From Euzebya pacifica (lineage in GTDB: Bacteria > Actinomycetota > Nitriliruptoria > Euzebyales > Euzebyaceae), in the NCBI RefSeq assembly GCF_003344865.1, contig NZ_CP031165.1, positions 3,353,910 through 3,417,909 on the forward strand: a stretch of DNA of 64,000 bases. Direction: 5' to 3'. How positions within the stretch are numbered: position 1 is the stretch's first letter; the number at the start of each line of letters is the position of its first letter. Below, in pieces: positions 1 to 8,411 of the stretch. Under the pieces are notes generated by a model. The model searched no databases. It saw only the letters and a program-made list of their open reading frames with translations, and was not told where the DNA came from. The translations under genes were made by a program, and so were the position numbers.

Positions 1-15
1 CGGCAGCCGGGATCG

Positions 16-45
16 ACGACGGACCCGCTGGTGCGGGTCCGTCGT
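16..45. terminator. Perfect 13-bp hairpin
   Basis: Bases 16-28 pair perfectly with 33-45 around a 4-base loop. It lies just beyond the stop codon of the leftward gene at 57..344, so it probably terminates that gene. It could also end a rightward gene from outside the window. There is no long T run, so strength is inferred from the stem alone. Confidence 0.65.
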
Positions 46-56
46 GGGGTGGGCGT

Positions 57-344
57 TCAGCGGTCGCCAGCGAGCTCGCAGTCGAGTCCTGCGCCGCGGT
101 GCAGGTCCAGGACCATGCACGTCATCGGCCCGTCGGGCGTGTCGACCCGACAGTGGCGGATCGTCTCGACGCCGTCGTCGTAGATGGCGACGTGCGTGCA
201 GTCGGCGTCGGGTACGCGCGACAGCTCCGCAGCCGGAGCAGGGCCTGGCGTGTGGAACGCAAGGAGCAGGGCGGCGAACACGACGACGAGGGCGGCGCCG
301 CCGACCAGGTCGAACCACGAGAGCTGCTTGAAGATGTCGGACAT
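57..344 (-). CDS. Small membrane-anchored protein, function unknown
   Basis: This 95-residue protein has one hydrophobic segment at about residues 12-31, followed by a short Pro/Ala linker and a soluble tail. The tail has four cysteines (49, 65, 76, 89) and ends in a GAGLDC-like motif, so an exported domain with two disulfides is plausible. The ATG at 344 is chosen because a GGAGGAG ribosome binding site lies just upstream and the hydrophobic segment starts close behind it. I recognise no family. The gene points away from its right-hand neighbour and ends at a strong hairpin. Much longer open frames covering it are arginine-rich antisense artefacts. Confidence 0.7.
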   Translation of the reverse strand: MSDIFKQLSWFDLVGGAALVVVFAALLLAFHTPGPAPAAELSRVPDADCTHVAIYDDGVETIRHCRVDTPDGPMTCMVLDLHRGAGLDCELAGDR

Positions 345-599
345 GCGGGTCTCCTCCCGGTAGGTGCACCACGCGTTCGCGTGGTGTCTCCCGGAGGACC
401 GTGGCGGCTGGGCAGTGGACGCCAACCGGACCTCCGCTGCTGCCACACGCCAGCCCCCGCGTCGAGTACGGAGTCCCCTTGCCAGGTGCCCGCCGGTGCG
501 GCCCGATGGGTCGTGGCTTGCCTCCTTCCGGTGGCCCACCACGGGTGACGGCATCCTCCTGCCACACGGGCAGGGAACCGAACGAGGAAGGAAGCGAAC

Positions 600-1370
600 G
601 TGTCCCTGTTCGACAGGTTCCGATCCCGCCAACCCGCCAACGACACCGCCCCCGTCCGGACCAGGCAGCCGTCGATGACGGTCGACCGCTCGTCCAAACG
701 GATGTGGGCCCTGTTCGAGCAGACCAGCGTCGGTGTGTCCGTCGCCGACACCGTCCGGGTGGTCGCGATCTCCGGGTCCCGAAACCAGCAGCAGGTGTTC
801 TACGCAGCCGTTGAGCTGGCCGACGGGACCGCCCACACGTCGGTCCTGCCGACGTACGTGGGCCAGACACCAGCCAAGGCGCTCGTCGCGGCCACCTGGG
901 CAGGCAACAGCCCGATGTTCCGCCCCGCACACCGCCTCCACCTGCGGTCCGTCCTGGCCGACACCGCCGCCGTCATCGGACGGGCCGACAGTCCCGTGGC
1001 CGAACGCGACCAGCTCGCCCGAGCAGTCGTCGACCTGTTCGCGGTTGCCGACCGGACCGCCGCGGTCGCCACCGATGCCCTGGAGGCAACCGAACTCCGG
1101 TCCGACGACGACCCGGTCCGCACGGACCTGATGGCGACCCTCGCGATCGAACGGCAGCTGTTCATCCGTGCCGTCGACGACCTCATCGACCTCACCGACC
1201 GGGTCGACTCGCTCCAGCGGGCCATCCGTCGGGAGACCGACATGGTCGGAGCCGCATCCGCGGAAGCGCGACTGGCCGTTGCGAGGGCCCGGCTCGAGCA
1301 GCCGTCCGCGGCCGCTGATGCCGCCGAATCCGCAAGCCGGCTCGAGTCCGCCCTCGTGGGCCTGGCCTGA
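600..1370 (+). CDS. Hypothetical protein with helical C-terminal half
   Basis: A 256-residue protein with a GTG start behind a GAGGAAGGAAG ribosome binding site. Residues 30-110 look like a small mixed alpha/beta domain. Residues from about 115 onward are almost wholly charged and alanine-rich helix, with coiled-coil character between about 150 and 240. There is no signal peptide or membrane segment, so it is probably cytoplasmic. It is followed by a strong hairpin at 1394-1429, so it is probably a single-gene unit. Codon use matches the surrounding high-GC genes. I do not recognise the family. The helical half recalls other long-helix proteins in this accessory region (2264..3031, 20791..21540), but I cannot show homology. 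Confidence 0.7.
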   Translation: MSLFDRFRSRQPANDTAPVRTRQPSMTVDRSSKRMWALFEQTSVGVSVADTVRVVAISGSRNQQQVFYAAVELADGTAHTSVLPTYVGQTPAKALVAATWAGNSPMFRPAHRLHLRSVLADTAAVIGRADSPVAERDQLARAVVDLFAVADRTAAVATDALEATELRSDDDPVRTDLMATLAIERQLFIRAVDDLIDLTDRVDSLQRAIRRETDMVGAASAEARLAVARARLEQPSAAADAAESASRLESALVGLA

Positions 1371-1393
1371 CGCCGCACCACCACGCCATCCCG

Positions 1394-1429
1394 GCCGTCC
1401 CGTCCTGCGCACCCGCAGGGCGGGACGGC
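1394..1429. terminator. 16-bp hairpin downstream of 600..1370
   Basis: Bases 1394-1409 pair with 1414-1429 around a 4-base loop, with one G-U type pair in the middle. It sits 24 bases after the stop of the rightward gene at 600..1370 and before the next gene's ribosome binding site. Confidence 0.65.
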
Positions 1430-1556
1430 TCGTTCGCCCCGACCGTCCGGCCGCAGGGGAGCCGGCAGGGCCGGATCGGGCTTGCGGTTGGGGACGGGGC
1501 GGCCACGGCAGGCCAGGGCACACCCGTGCCCGTTCCAAGCGACGAGGAGAACCCCT

Positions 1557-2072
1557 GTGAGCACCGTCCCGACGGTCACCGACCGCGACCGCACCCTCGG
1601 TTGGCTCTGCGACGCCGGCCACCCCCACGACTTCGACCCCTGCATCATCGGCTCGCTCGGCGACCCGGACGTGACCGTCCCCGTCGTGATCGCACAGGTC
1701 GACGACCCCCGCGCAGACGGGCCGACCATCGCCCTGTACAGCAGCCACGAGGGCCACACCGGCACCGCCGAGGACCTCCTCGGCCACTTCCCGGTCCGTC
1801 CCCGCCCGATGCCGCTGTTCGACCTGTCCGACGACGAGATCGACGCCACCGACGACGAGGAGTTCCGCCGTCAGGTCGACTGGTACGGCGACGCCCGGTT
1901 CGTCCCCGCGGCCGCGTCCGCGGCTGCAGCTGTCGAGCTCGTCACGCTGCTCCGGTCGATCGGCTACGACCCGGCCGCGACCGAGGCCGACGAGGACCTC
2001 CCGATTGCCGACCAGTGGCTGTTCCACCACGTCGGCGCCGCACTGGCCGAACTCGGCCGGCTCGCCCACTGA
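1557..2072 (+). CDS. Hypothetical acidic cytoplasmic protein
   Basis: A 171-residue protein rich in Asp and Glu, especially at about residues 82-105. It has no signal peptide or membrane segment. The frame is open upstream to 1482, but the GTG at 1557 is preferred because a GAGGAG ribosome binding site lies just before it and the upstream part is arginine-rich non-coding-like sequence. It is followed directly by a perfect hairpin terminator at 2101-2126, which suggests a monocistronic unit. I do not recognise the family and infer no function. Confidence 0.65.
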   Translation: MSTVPTVTDRDRTLGWLCDAGHPHDFDPCIIGSLGDPDVTVPVVIAQVDDPRADGPTIALYSSHEGHTGTAEDLLGHFPVRPRPMPLFDLSDDEIDATDDEEFRRQVDWYGDARFVPAAASAAAAVELVTLLRSIGYDPAATEADEDLPIADQWLFHHVGAALAELGRLAH

Positions 2073-2100
2073 CAGAGCAGAGCACGCACGCACAGCACCG

Positions 2101-2126
2101 GCCGTCCCCGCACCCGCGGGGACGGC
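2101..2126. terminator. Perfect 9-bp hairpin
   Basis: Bases 2101-2109 pair with 2118-2126 around an 8-base loop. It lies 28 bases after the stop of 1557..2072 and is followed by a modestly T-rich stretch. Confidence 0.7.
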
Positions 2127-2263
2127 CTGTTCGTTCCCACGGACGCCGGTGCGGCCGGGTGCCGCAGTCGCAGGTCCGCCGGGCGTCGCGTCGGGGTCCT
2201 CGGCACCCGGACCGGCTTCTGGTGGCCGCTTCGGATCGTGGCCGTCCGCGGGGTTCCGGGACC

Positions 2264-3031
2264 ATGGGTGACGCCAGCCCCAACGGAACGGATGACGAAA
2301 TGGCCGACAGCGCCGAACACCCTGCCCACACCCTCGACACGCCGTCAGCACGGCAGGTCGAGCTGCACCGCTGCGCCTGGCTGCTCCGCAACGTGCTCGT
2401 CGTGCTGACGGGCCCCTTCATGGCCGTGTCCATGCTGGCCGTCGCCCGACACGGCATCCAGACCCCCTCCGACCTGTGGTGGGGCCTCGTCCTTCCGGTC
2501 CTCTCGGCGCTGTCCGTCCACCGCGACGTCCGGTGGAGGGCCCGCTACGGGGACCACAGGAAGTGGTGGACCCACTACCTCGAGGGCGGTGTCGAACGGG
2601 AACAGGCCAGTCAGGAGGCGACAGCCGAACGCGTCCGGACCGAGTGGCCCCGCATCGCCGAGCTACTGGAGGCCTCGAAGGACCTTCCGGAGGTCGCGGC
2701 CGAACTCGTCGACGGCCACCGGCACGAACTGGTACGGGCTGCGGAGGACACACTCGAACTGTTCGACAGGGCCGGGCGAGGCAGGGAAGAGGCCGCACGG
2801 TATCGGCGTGCCCAGGCCGATCTCGAGGAGGCCATCGAGGAGTTCGCGGGGCTCGTGGCCGACGCCCGCGCGCTTGCGGTGGCACGTGCGACCGTCGCTC
2901 TTCGTGAGATCGGCGACGCCCGCTTGCGGGCGAGGGCGCTGCTGCACGTCGAGCACGTGACGCTGATCGACGACACGGTGCCGGCTGAACGCTTCGACGG
3001 GCCGTCCCGTCAGGTGGTCAGCACCAGCTGA
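2264..3031 (+). CDS. Membrane-hairpin coiled-coil protein (intact paralogue of the IS21-broken gene)
   Basis: This 255-residue protein begins with a short hydrophilic stretch. Two hydrophobic segments follow at roughly residues 43-65 and 72-90, then a long charged helical region. It is probably an inner-membrane protein with a cytoplasmic coiled coil. The C-terminal two thirds align by eye with the gene fragment at 18184..18918. Shared blocks include the WRARYG motif after the second hydrophobic segment, a TEWPR block, a KDLP motif, the EEAAARY motif, an acidic EEF block and an ALLH motif. The two genes are therefore clear paralogues. The start is uncertain: ATG at 2264 or 2300, with no strong ribosome binding site at either. 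The family's function is unknown to me. Confidence 0.7.
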   Translation: MGDASPNGTDDEMADSAEHPAHTLDTPSARQVELHRCAWLLRNVLVVLTGPFMAVSMLAVARHGIQTPSDLWWGLVLPVLSALSVHRDVRWRARYGDHRKWWTHYLEGGVEREQASQEATAERVRTEWPRIAELLEASKDLPEVAAELVDGHRHELVRAAEDTLELFDRAGRGREEAARYRRAQADLEEAIEEFAGLVADARALAVARATVALREIGDARLRARALLHVEHVTLIDDTVPAERFDGPSRQVVSTS

Positions 3032-3047
3032 CCGGCATGCCTCCGTC

Positions 3048-3200
3048 TCATTCGATCCGGTGGACGTCCTCGACGCCACACCACGGGCAGCGGGTCCGGG
3101 CCTCGCACGGTTCGGTGCGGAGGTCCACCGTCCCCTTGTAGGTGCGGGTGCACGTGCGGCAGCGGCCGAGGAAGCTGGCAACCAACGGAGGACGTCCCAT
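3048..3200 (-). CDS. Possible 50-residue zinc-ribbon protein
   Basis: A short frame on the leftward strand with two CxxC pairs (CRTC near residue 14 and CPWC near residue 38) spaced as in zinc ribbons. It ends 16 bases from the stop of the convergent gene at 2264..3031. The ATG at 3200 has no good ribosome binding site, and the frame stays open farther upstream without one. It could be a real small zinc-binding protein or a remnant. I judge it only by the paired CxxC motifs. Confidence 0.35.
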   Translation of the reverse strand: MGRPPLVASFLGRCRTCTRTYKGTVDLRTEPCEARTRCPWCGVEDVHRIE

Positions 3201-3384
3201 CTGCACAGCATGCACCAGCCGTACGACATGGGTTCCGCCACCAGGAGGCCAACCGGCACGAGGGCTGCCCGCCGCCGCCCGCAACGCACCGTTCGTCCCC
3301 GGACGCCAGATCGGGCAGCAGCCCGAGGTGAACGGCCGGCAGGGCCGCACCGTCGACGCGTCCCCGGATGACGAGGAGGACCCT

Positions 3385-4029
3385 GTGGAACCGCACCGAC
3401 CGGAGGTCACGTCACCGGGACGCATCGCATCGCTGTACGACGACCACCACGACCGCTACGTCGAACGGACCGACCACCTGGTGCCGCCAGGCCGCGACAG
3501 CTTCCTCGCGGCCGTGCCGACGTACTCGACGGTCCTGGACCTCGGATGTGGACCGGGGAGGGACCTGCTGGCGTTCGCCGACGCCGGCCATGCCGCAATC
3601 GGGGTCGACGTGTCCGCCGCCATGGTGGCCACGGCCCGGGACCGGCTGGCCGGACGGCCGGACTGCGCCGCCCACCTCGCCGACCTCACCGCGTTGCCCC
3701 TGCCGGACGGGTCCGTGGACGCGGTCTGGTCCAACGGGGTCGTGCACCACCTGAGCGTCGACGACCTCCGGACCGCCCTTCGTGAGGTCCGTCGGGTCTG
3801 CCGCCCCGGGGCGCCGGTGCACTTGCTGACCAGGGCAGGGGACGTCACCGGTGTCGCCTTCGGTGGCAGGCCCGCCGACGGCGGGTCCGTTCCCGGTGTC
3901 CTCCTGTGGACCCCGGCCGATTTCGAGGCGGTGTTGCGTGACACCGGACTCGTTCCGACCGTCACCGCCGTGGTCGCCGACCCCGTCGTGGCCGATCTGG
4001 AGTGGCTTCATGCCATCGCGACCACCTGA
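3385..4029 (+). CDS. Class I SAM-dependent methyltransferase
   Basis: A 214-residue protein with the usual Rossmann methyltransferase layout. Motif I, LDLGCGPG, is at about residues 51-58. The acidic end of strand 2 follows (GVDVS), then the ADLTALPLPDGSVD motif II region and the VLHH-like NGVVHH motif typical of methyltransferase domains 11 and 25. It transfers a methyl group from S-adenosylmethionine, and the substrate cannot be told from sequence. The GTG at 3385 is chosen because GAGGAGGA lies six bases upstream. No membrane segment is seen. It converges with the PH/SHOCT gene on the other strand, and the neighbours give no pathway clue. Confidence 0.85.
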   Translation: MEPHRPEVTSPGRIASLYDDHHDRYVERTDHLVPPGRDSFLAAVPTYSTVLDLGCGPGRDLLAFADAGHAAIGVDVSAAMVATARDRLAGRPDCAAHLADLTALPLPDGSVDAVWSNGVVHHLSVDDLRTALREVRRVCRPGAPVHLLTRAGDVTGVAFGGRPADGGSVPGVLLWTPADFEAVLRDTGLVPTVTAVVADPVVADLEWLHAIATT

Positions 4030-4117
4030 TCGGAACGGCCCGCGGCCTTCCGCACCAGCGACGACCGTCGCCGTCCCCGGACCGGCCGAGGACGGCCGCA
4101 CCATTCGCCGGGCCGGG

Positions 4118-4978
4118 CTACTGCTGGAGGAGGCGGGCCTTGGCGGCGGCGAACTCGTCGGCGTCGAGCACCCCGGACTCGTGCAGTTCGCCGAGCTTGG
4201 CCAGCTCGTCCGCCAGCCCGCCGCTGTCGGCGGCTGGTGTGGCCGACGCGCTGTCGTCGGGCCGGCCGGCACGGCTGCGGACCAGCGCGACAAACGCTTC
4301 GGTGTCGCCGACGTTGATCATCGACATCGCGAGCTTGTCGTTGGACGTGTGGACGGTCACCTTCCCGCCGGTCATGGTCCTGCCTGCCTCGACGGAGGAG
4401 ATCCGTTCGTAGCGGATCGATTCTGAGTCGTAGCCGGATGTCCGGGTTCCGTAGAGGACGACCCGCCGATCGGTCGCAGCGAGGACGCCGGACCTGATCG
4501 TGTCCTGCCCGAACATGTCGGAGTCGTAGGTGCCGGCCAGGAGCGCCTCGACGGCCTCGTCGGGGTCGAGCATGCCACGGAGTCCAGGGAGCTTGTCACG
4601 GACCCGCTTGTCCTTGCGGATCGTGGCGTCGATGCCGGCGAACGGGCTGACGTGGTCGTTGCCGGCCACCCATTTCTTCGCGGCACGGATGAACCGTGCG
4701 GCGTTCTTCCACTCGCCGAGGGCGAGGACAACGGTCTGCGGATGGTTGGCTGCGGCCAGCATGCCGGCCGGCGGGGGACAGTCGGGGGTCTGGACGGCAA
4801 CGTAGCCGCGGGCGAACCCGGGCTTCTTCCAGGTGACGGTCACGATCTCGGTGATGGCGAACCGGACGTCGGACTTCGCGGCCTTGTTCCAGATGTGCAC
4901 TTCGCCGTCGACGACCTCGAGGCCCGACCGGTACCCGCGTACCGTGATCGGGTCCGTTGCCTGTGCCACTTCGTCCAC
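4118..4978 (-). CDS. Bacterial PH-domain protein with C-terminal SHOCT
   Basis: A 286-residue protein. Residues about 10-110 resemble the short DUF4429-type domain often found before PH domains. Residues about 120-235 look like a bacterial PH-like beta domain: many alternating hydrophobic strands, a RVVLYG strand, and a final helix ending near VRSRAG. The last 35 residues form a typical SHOCT motif, starting GGLADELAKLGEL and ending with the AKARLLQQ helix. SHOCT tails are thought to mediate oligomerisation or membrane association. The GTG at 4978 is chosen for its GGAGG eight bases upstream. The exact role is unknown. Confidence 0.75.
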   Translation of the reverse strand: MDEVAQATDPITVRGYRSGLEVVDGEVHIWNKAAKSDVRFAITEIVTVTWKKPGFARGYVAVQTPDCPPPAGMLAAANHPQTVVLALGEWKNAARFIRAAKKWVAGNDHVSPFAGIDATIRKDKRVRDKLPGLRGMLDPDEAVEALLAGTYDSDMFGQDTIRSGVLAATDRRVVLYGTRTSGYDSESIRYERISSVEAGRTMTGGKVTVHTSNDKLAMSMINVGDTEAFVALVRSRAGRPDDSASATPAADSGGLADELAKLGELHESGVLDADEFAAAKARLLQQ

Positions 4979-5337
4979 TGTTGTGTCCTCCGTCGTTTCG
5001 AGGTCGGACACTGTACCCGGTGTTTCGTTGCACACCGTCACTCTGGGCGGTCCGTGCGATTCGCGGTTCACCCGGCGGCGTGCCCATGCGTCCGACGGTC
5101 CCACCAGCGTCCCGCTTGCCCTCTGGCGGGCCGGTCCCGGCCGGTGGTACGCTTCGGCCGTGCGGCCGCCCGCCGCGCACCCCGAGGCCAGGTGCCCACG
5201 CCACCGTCGTGCCGAGGAGGGGGAAGCCGTCTGCGACGCACGGGCGTCCCTACAGCACAGACATGCTCTACGACACCGCCCGCGGACCTGCGGAGCGTGG
5301 CCGCGACACGGACCACGGGCGGGGAACTGGAGACGTG
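4979..5337. other. Intergenic region between divergent genes
   Basis: No convincing gene is seen here. The region separates the leftward PH/SHOCT gene from the rightward 5338 gene and should hold promoters for both. An ATG at 5263 is in frame with the 5338 gene and could be a longer start, but it lacks a good ribosome binding site. Confidence 0.4.
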
Positions 5338-5865
5338 ATGTCGTCGCACCGCAACGAGAAGAGGGACGTCCGCCGACGGATGGCCCTGACCGGCGAGCCA
5401 TGGACCGTGGCGCTCGCCAACCACCGGGCCGGACAGGACCCGTGGCTGGACCTTGATCGCCTCGTCGCGATCGATCCGGCCATCGGCGAGGCCCTCGACC
5501 GCATCCGCGTCCTGCGTGACGCCCACCCGGACGCGACCGTGTCGCAGCTGTGGAACGGCGACACCCTGGCAGGTATCCCGCCGGTCCGTGCCGACGTCGA
5601 CGCGGTCGTCGGGTTCCTCCGTGGCGTCCCCACCGACGCCATCGAGGCCGCCGTCGTCTCCGACCCCCGCACCGTGCTCGTGGGTGGCTTGAAGGTGACG
5701 TCCACCGTCCCGGTCGGTGAGCTCGTCGACGCGGCTCGTCGTCGGGACCTGATCGCGGACCGTGCCGACGGCGGCCACCGTGCGGACCTGCGGACCCAGC
5801 CGGCCCATGCGGTCGTCACCGCTGCGGTCGTGGCGATCCTCGACCGGCGGGACGGCACCCGATGA
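5338..5865 (+). CDS. Hypothetical protein with RMxxTGEPxT N-terminal motif
   Basis: A 175-residue protein that starts with a basic helix containing an RRRMALTGEPWTVA stretch (residues about 10-23). Similar motifs recur in unrelated actinobacterial proteins, including plasmid and transposon proteins, with no settled function. The rest is helical and acidic, with no signal peptide or membrane segment. The ATG at 5338 follows a CTGGAGAC ribosome binding site. Its stop overlaps the start of the XRE regulator (ATGA at 5862-5865), so the two are translationally coupled and probably act together. Function is unknown. Confidence 0.7.
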   Translation: MSSHRNEKRDVRRRMALTGEPWTVALANHRAGQDPWLDLDRLVAIDPAIGEALDRIRVLRDAHPDATVSQLWNGDTLAGIPPVRADVDAVVGFLRGVPTDAIEAAVVSDPRTVLVGGLKVTSTVPVGELVDAARRRDLIADRADGGHRADLRTQPAHAVVTAAVVAILDRRDGTR

Positions 5866-6308
5866 CCGGCCGGGACGAACTCGCACTGGCCGCCACGATC
5901 GAACCGGCCGAACCGTCGCCGTTGGGCTGTTGGGTCCGTGACGAACGTGCCCGTCGCAAGCTGTCGCTCCGTGACCTGAAGGCCCGCGGCGGCCCCGATG
6001 GGTCGGTGGTCTGCCGTCTGGAGCGCGGTGAGAGCAAGGAGGTGCGGCCCCACAACCTCGAGCGGCTCGCGACGGCGTTCGGGGTCTCCTACGCCTACCT
6101 TGCCGACCTTGCCGGCGACGACCTGGTGGACGGGCCACCACGTGGCGGCACGGCCGTTCCGTTGCTGGACCACCTGGCTGCCTGCGGGCTCGGCCCGGCT
6201 GCCCGCCGGACCGTCGCAGACCTCGTCGTCGCGCTCGGCGGCACCGTCGACGTCCCCATCGACGTCCCCGTGGGGCAGGGCACCGGCCAGCCGGACGGCC
6301 TGCCATGA
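5862..6308 (+). CDS. XRE-family helix-turn-helix regulator
   Basis: A 148-residue protein with an XRE (Cro/CI-type) DNA-binding domain at about residues 20-85. Recognisable helices include WVRDERARRKLSLRDL, SVVCRLERGES and LERLATAFGVSYAYL. The C-terminal 60 residues carry a short helical segment and an acidic tail. It probably binds operator DNA as a dimer and controls its own operon with the upstream partner. It overlaps that gene by four bases (ATGA). Such two-gene units are common in mobile and accessory DNA, but nothing here identifies a toxin. The regulon is unknown. Confidence 0.75.
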   Translation: MTGRDELALAATIEPAEPSPLGCWVRDERARRKLSLRDLKARGGPDGSVVCRLERGESKEVRPHNLERLATAFGVSYAYLADLAGDDLVDGPPRGGTAVPLLDHLAACGLGPAARRTVADLVVALGGTVDVPIDVPVGQGTGQPDGLP

Positions 6309-6366
6309 TCCGGCCTGTGCAGGGCGGCCCGTTGTCGCCGGTGTCGTGGCGTCCACCGTGCCGGCC

Positions 6367-6732
6367 ATGACCGACACGACGACATCCGAAACCGAACTGC
6401 GGCCGGTCCCGGTCGGCAGCCTCCCGCCGATGCGGGGCGTCTGGTACGACGGCCGCGTCCACGTGATCACCCGCCACACCGCCTGCCTCGCCCCTCCCGG
6501 GTGGAGCAACGTCGGTCGCTTCTGGCAGGCGATCCTGTGGGACGGCACCGTCGACCCGGACGGGACCCCGGCGGAGGACGGCCTCACCGGCGTCTACCAC
6601 GACATCGAGGTGGTCCCGGTGTGGGACGACCCCGACCACGTGACCGTCGAGGACGACGTGGCCGTGCCCGACGAAGCGCCGGTCGAGCTGACCCTCGAGG
6701 CGCTCAACCGCTGCCACTTCGCCGACGCCTGA
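6367..6732 (+). CDS. Hypothetical 121-residue protein
   Basis: A small acidic soluble protein, tryptophan-rich in the middle (about residues 25-60), with an acidic C-terminal third. It follows the XRE regulator by 58 bases on the same strand and ends 19 bases before a perfect 13-bp hairpin, so it may close the 5338-6732 operon. The ATG at 6367 is chosen to suit this spacing, although no strong ribosome binding site precedes it. GTG at 6358 is an alternative. I do not recognise a family. Confidence 0.6.
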   Translation: MTDTTTSETELRPVPVGSLPPMRGVWYDGRVHVITRHTACLAPPGWSNVGRFWQAILWDGTVDPDGTPAEDGLTGVYHDIEVVPVWDDPDHVTVEDDVAVPDEAPVELTLEALNRCHFADA

Positions 6733-6751
6733 CCGTCGGCACCCGATCCTG

Positions 6752-6780
6752 CGACGTCCCGACCCCAGGTCGGGACGTCG
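6752..6780. terminator. Perfect 13-bp hairpin
   Basis: Bases 6752-6764 pair with 6768-6780 around a 3-base loop. It directly follows the stop of 6367..6732 and probably ends the three-gene 5338-6732 unit. Confidence 0.75.
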
Positions 6781-6858
6781 TCGCGTCCGGGACTACATCC
6801 CAGGGCACCGCTCTGCCCCTTGGATCCGGATCGTGGAACGTGGGTGCATCCTGCGTCC

Positions 6859-7134
6859 ATGGTTCCAACACATCGTCTCGTCCAGTGCCCGACCTGCGGT
6901 CACGTCCCCCAACCGGAGGCTGCCCACTTCGGCACACCTGCCCGTCCTGTCGACGTGCGAATCGGCGACCACACCAACCCGGCCAGTCCCGTCGGTGCCA
7001 CCTGCACCGGCGTCCGGACGGTCAGTCTTCCCACCGAACGGCACGCATCACCACGCCGACCACCCCTGTACGACTCTCCTGGTGTCGACGACGTCGGCGC
7101 CGCCCACTCCTGGGACGCCGACAGATGGCACTGA
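6859..7134 (+). CDS. Doubtful 91-residue frame with one CxxC
   Basis: The frame begins with MVPTHRLVQCPTCGH, a zinc-ribbon-like first knuckle. A second knuckle (TCPSC) appears just downstream in a different frame near base 6940. This may be a real small zinc-ribbon gene damaged by a frameshift, or chance. No ribosome binding site is evident. Apart from this frame, I see nothing coding in 6781-7238. Confidence 0.25.
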   Translation: MVPTHRLVQCPTCGHVPQPEAAHFGTPARPVDVRIGDHTNPASPVGATCTGVRTVSLPTERHASPRRPPLYDSPGVDDVGAAHSWDADRWH

Positions 7135-7238
7135 CGGCCGTTGTCACGGCCCAGGACACGCAGCGGCCATGCGGGAGGTGGGCCGTGCCGGAGGGGCAAC
7201 TGCACGCAGCAGCGGCGCGGCCCGGCCCGGCGCGGGTG

Positions 7239-7457
7239 TCAGCAGCCCTCGAGGTCGAACCGGGTCTGGAGTCCACGCAGGGCCTGCTTCAGCTCCTCCT
7301 CCCGACCGCCGGGCTCGTTGGCCAGGGACTGCTCGACGTTCTCGATCTCCTCGGCCAGCGCCTCGCAGAGCGACCGGGACTGGACCGCCCGGTATGCGGC
7401 GGTCGCGGCCAGGCTCACCGCGACCGCGGTCAGCCACAGCAGCAGCGCTCGTTTCAT
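7239..7457 (-). CDS. Small membrane-anchored coiled-coil protein
   Basis: A 72-residue protein with a short basic start (MKR), one hydrophobic segment at about residues 4-21 and an acidic helical tail of heptad-like character up to residue 70. It looks like a type II single-span protein with a short extracytoplasmic or cytoplasmic coil. The start at 7457 follows a purine-rich GACGAGGGG site. I recognise no family, and it stands alone in its orientation here. Confidence 0.6.
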   Translation of the reverse strand: MKRALLLWLTAVAVSLAATAAYRAVQSRSLCEALAEEIENVEQSLANEPGGREEELKQALRGLQTRFDLEGC

Positions 7458-7597
7458 GCGGCCCAGCCCCTCGTCCGATAGCACGTGCCGTGCAGGGTAC
7501 GCGCCGTTCGCGCCCGCTGACTGGGGCGGGTTCACCGGTCCGCTGACCAGCCGCCGTCGCCTCCCGGGCCCCTGCCGCCGTGCCCGACCGGGACACC

Positions 7598-8311
7598 ATG
7601 GCATCCATGGCCTCCACCACCCCACCGCCCGCGATCGTCGCCCTGACCAACGGGGCGTTCACCGGCCTGTCCAAGGACGAGTCGTTGGAGTGGATCGTCG
7701 CCCGGGCCGACGGCGTCCAGCTCGTCGCCTACACCGCCGAGGAGCTCGACGACGACGTCGACGGCTGGGTTCGACGCTGCCGGGAAGCCGACCTGTCCAT
7801 CGTTGCCGTCCACGCCCCACCACACGACATCGGCCGGCCGTCGGCAGCAGTCGTCGACCGGCTCGTCCGGGTCGCCGACGGCCACCGGGTGGTCGCCCAC
7901 CCTGATGCGATGGGCGACCTAGCCCCGTGGACGCGGCTCGGCGGGCAGCTGCTCGTGGAGACGCTGGACCCGGGGAAGTCGACCGGCCGGACCGTCCCGG
8001 AGGTCGAGGCGATCCTGGGCCACCTGCCGGACGCCGGTGTGTGCCTCGACGTGTCCCATTCGTTGACCGCTGGCGGGCCGGACCTGCCGGTGGAGATGGC
8101 CCGACGGTGGGGCGACCGGATCGGCCTCCTCCACGTCGGCTGCCAACGCGGCCGGGGTGCCGGCCGTGGCGACGAGGTCCCGGCCGTCGACCTCGACGTC
8201 CTCGCGGCCGTCCGTGGGCTGCTGCCCGACACCCCTGTTGCCGTGGAGGGGCACTGGTCGGTCGCCGCGCACATGCGGGTCCTCGAGCACCTGACCGGCC
8301 GGGGACGGTGA
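7598..8311 (+). CDS. TIM-barrel sugar-phosphate isomerase/AP endonuclease-like protein
   Basis: A protein of about 237 residues that reads as a beta/alpha barrel. Strands end in VQLVAYTAEEL, LSIVAVHAPPH, HRVVAHPDAM, LLVETLDP, VCLDVSHS, GLLHVG and PVAVEGHW. Conserved His, Glu and Asp residues stand at strand C-termini, as in the AP endonuclease family 2 / xylose isomerase-like TIM-barrel superfamily (metal-binding H, E, D, H, E). The family includes isomerases, epimerases and nucleases, so the reaction is unknown. The start could be 7580, 7598 or 7607, since three start codons are clustered and no ribosome binding site is decisive. Confidence 0.65.
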   Translation: MASMASTTPPPAIVALTNGAFTGLSKDESLEWIVARADGVQLVAYTAEELDDDVDGWVRRCREADLSIVAVHAPPHDIGRPSAAVVDRLVRVADGHRVVAHPDAMGDLAPWTRLGGQLLVETLDPGKSTGRTVPEVEAILGHLPDAGVCLDVSHSLTAGGPDLPVEMARRWGDRIGLLHVGCQRGRGAGRGDEVPAVDLDVLAAVRGLLPDTPVAVEGHWSVAAHMRVLEHLTGRGR

Positions 8312-8411
8312 CGGGCACGGCGACAGCGGGATCCGGACCGCTGTGACCGGCGCGAGGCCGCCGGACCGGCATCACCGCGGGCATCGGCGGACGCGGCACT
8401 GGCCCGAGTCC

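Noticed and set aside
57-2351. A leftward open frame of 764 codons
   Set aside because: Most of it is arginine/glycine-rich antisense to well-supported rightward genes at 600..1370 and 1557..2072; only the last 95 codons (57..344) look like a real gene.
5862-6732. Toxin-antitoxin pair made of the XRE regulator and a neighbour
   Set aside because: Neither neighbour shows a recognisable toxin fold or motif, and the operon has three genes with a longer unknown first gene.
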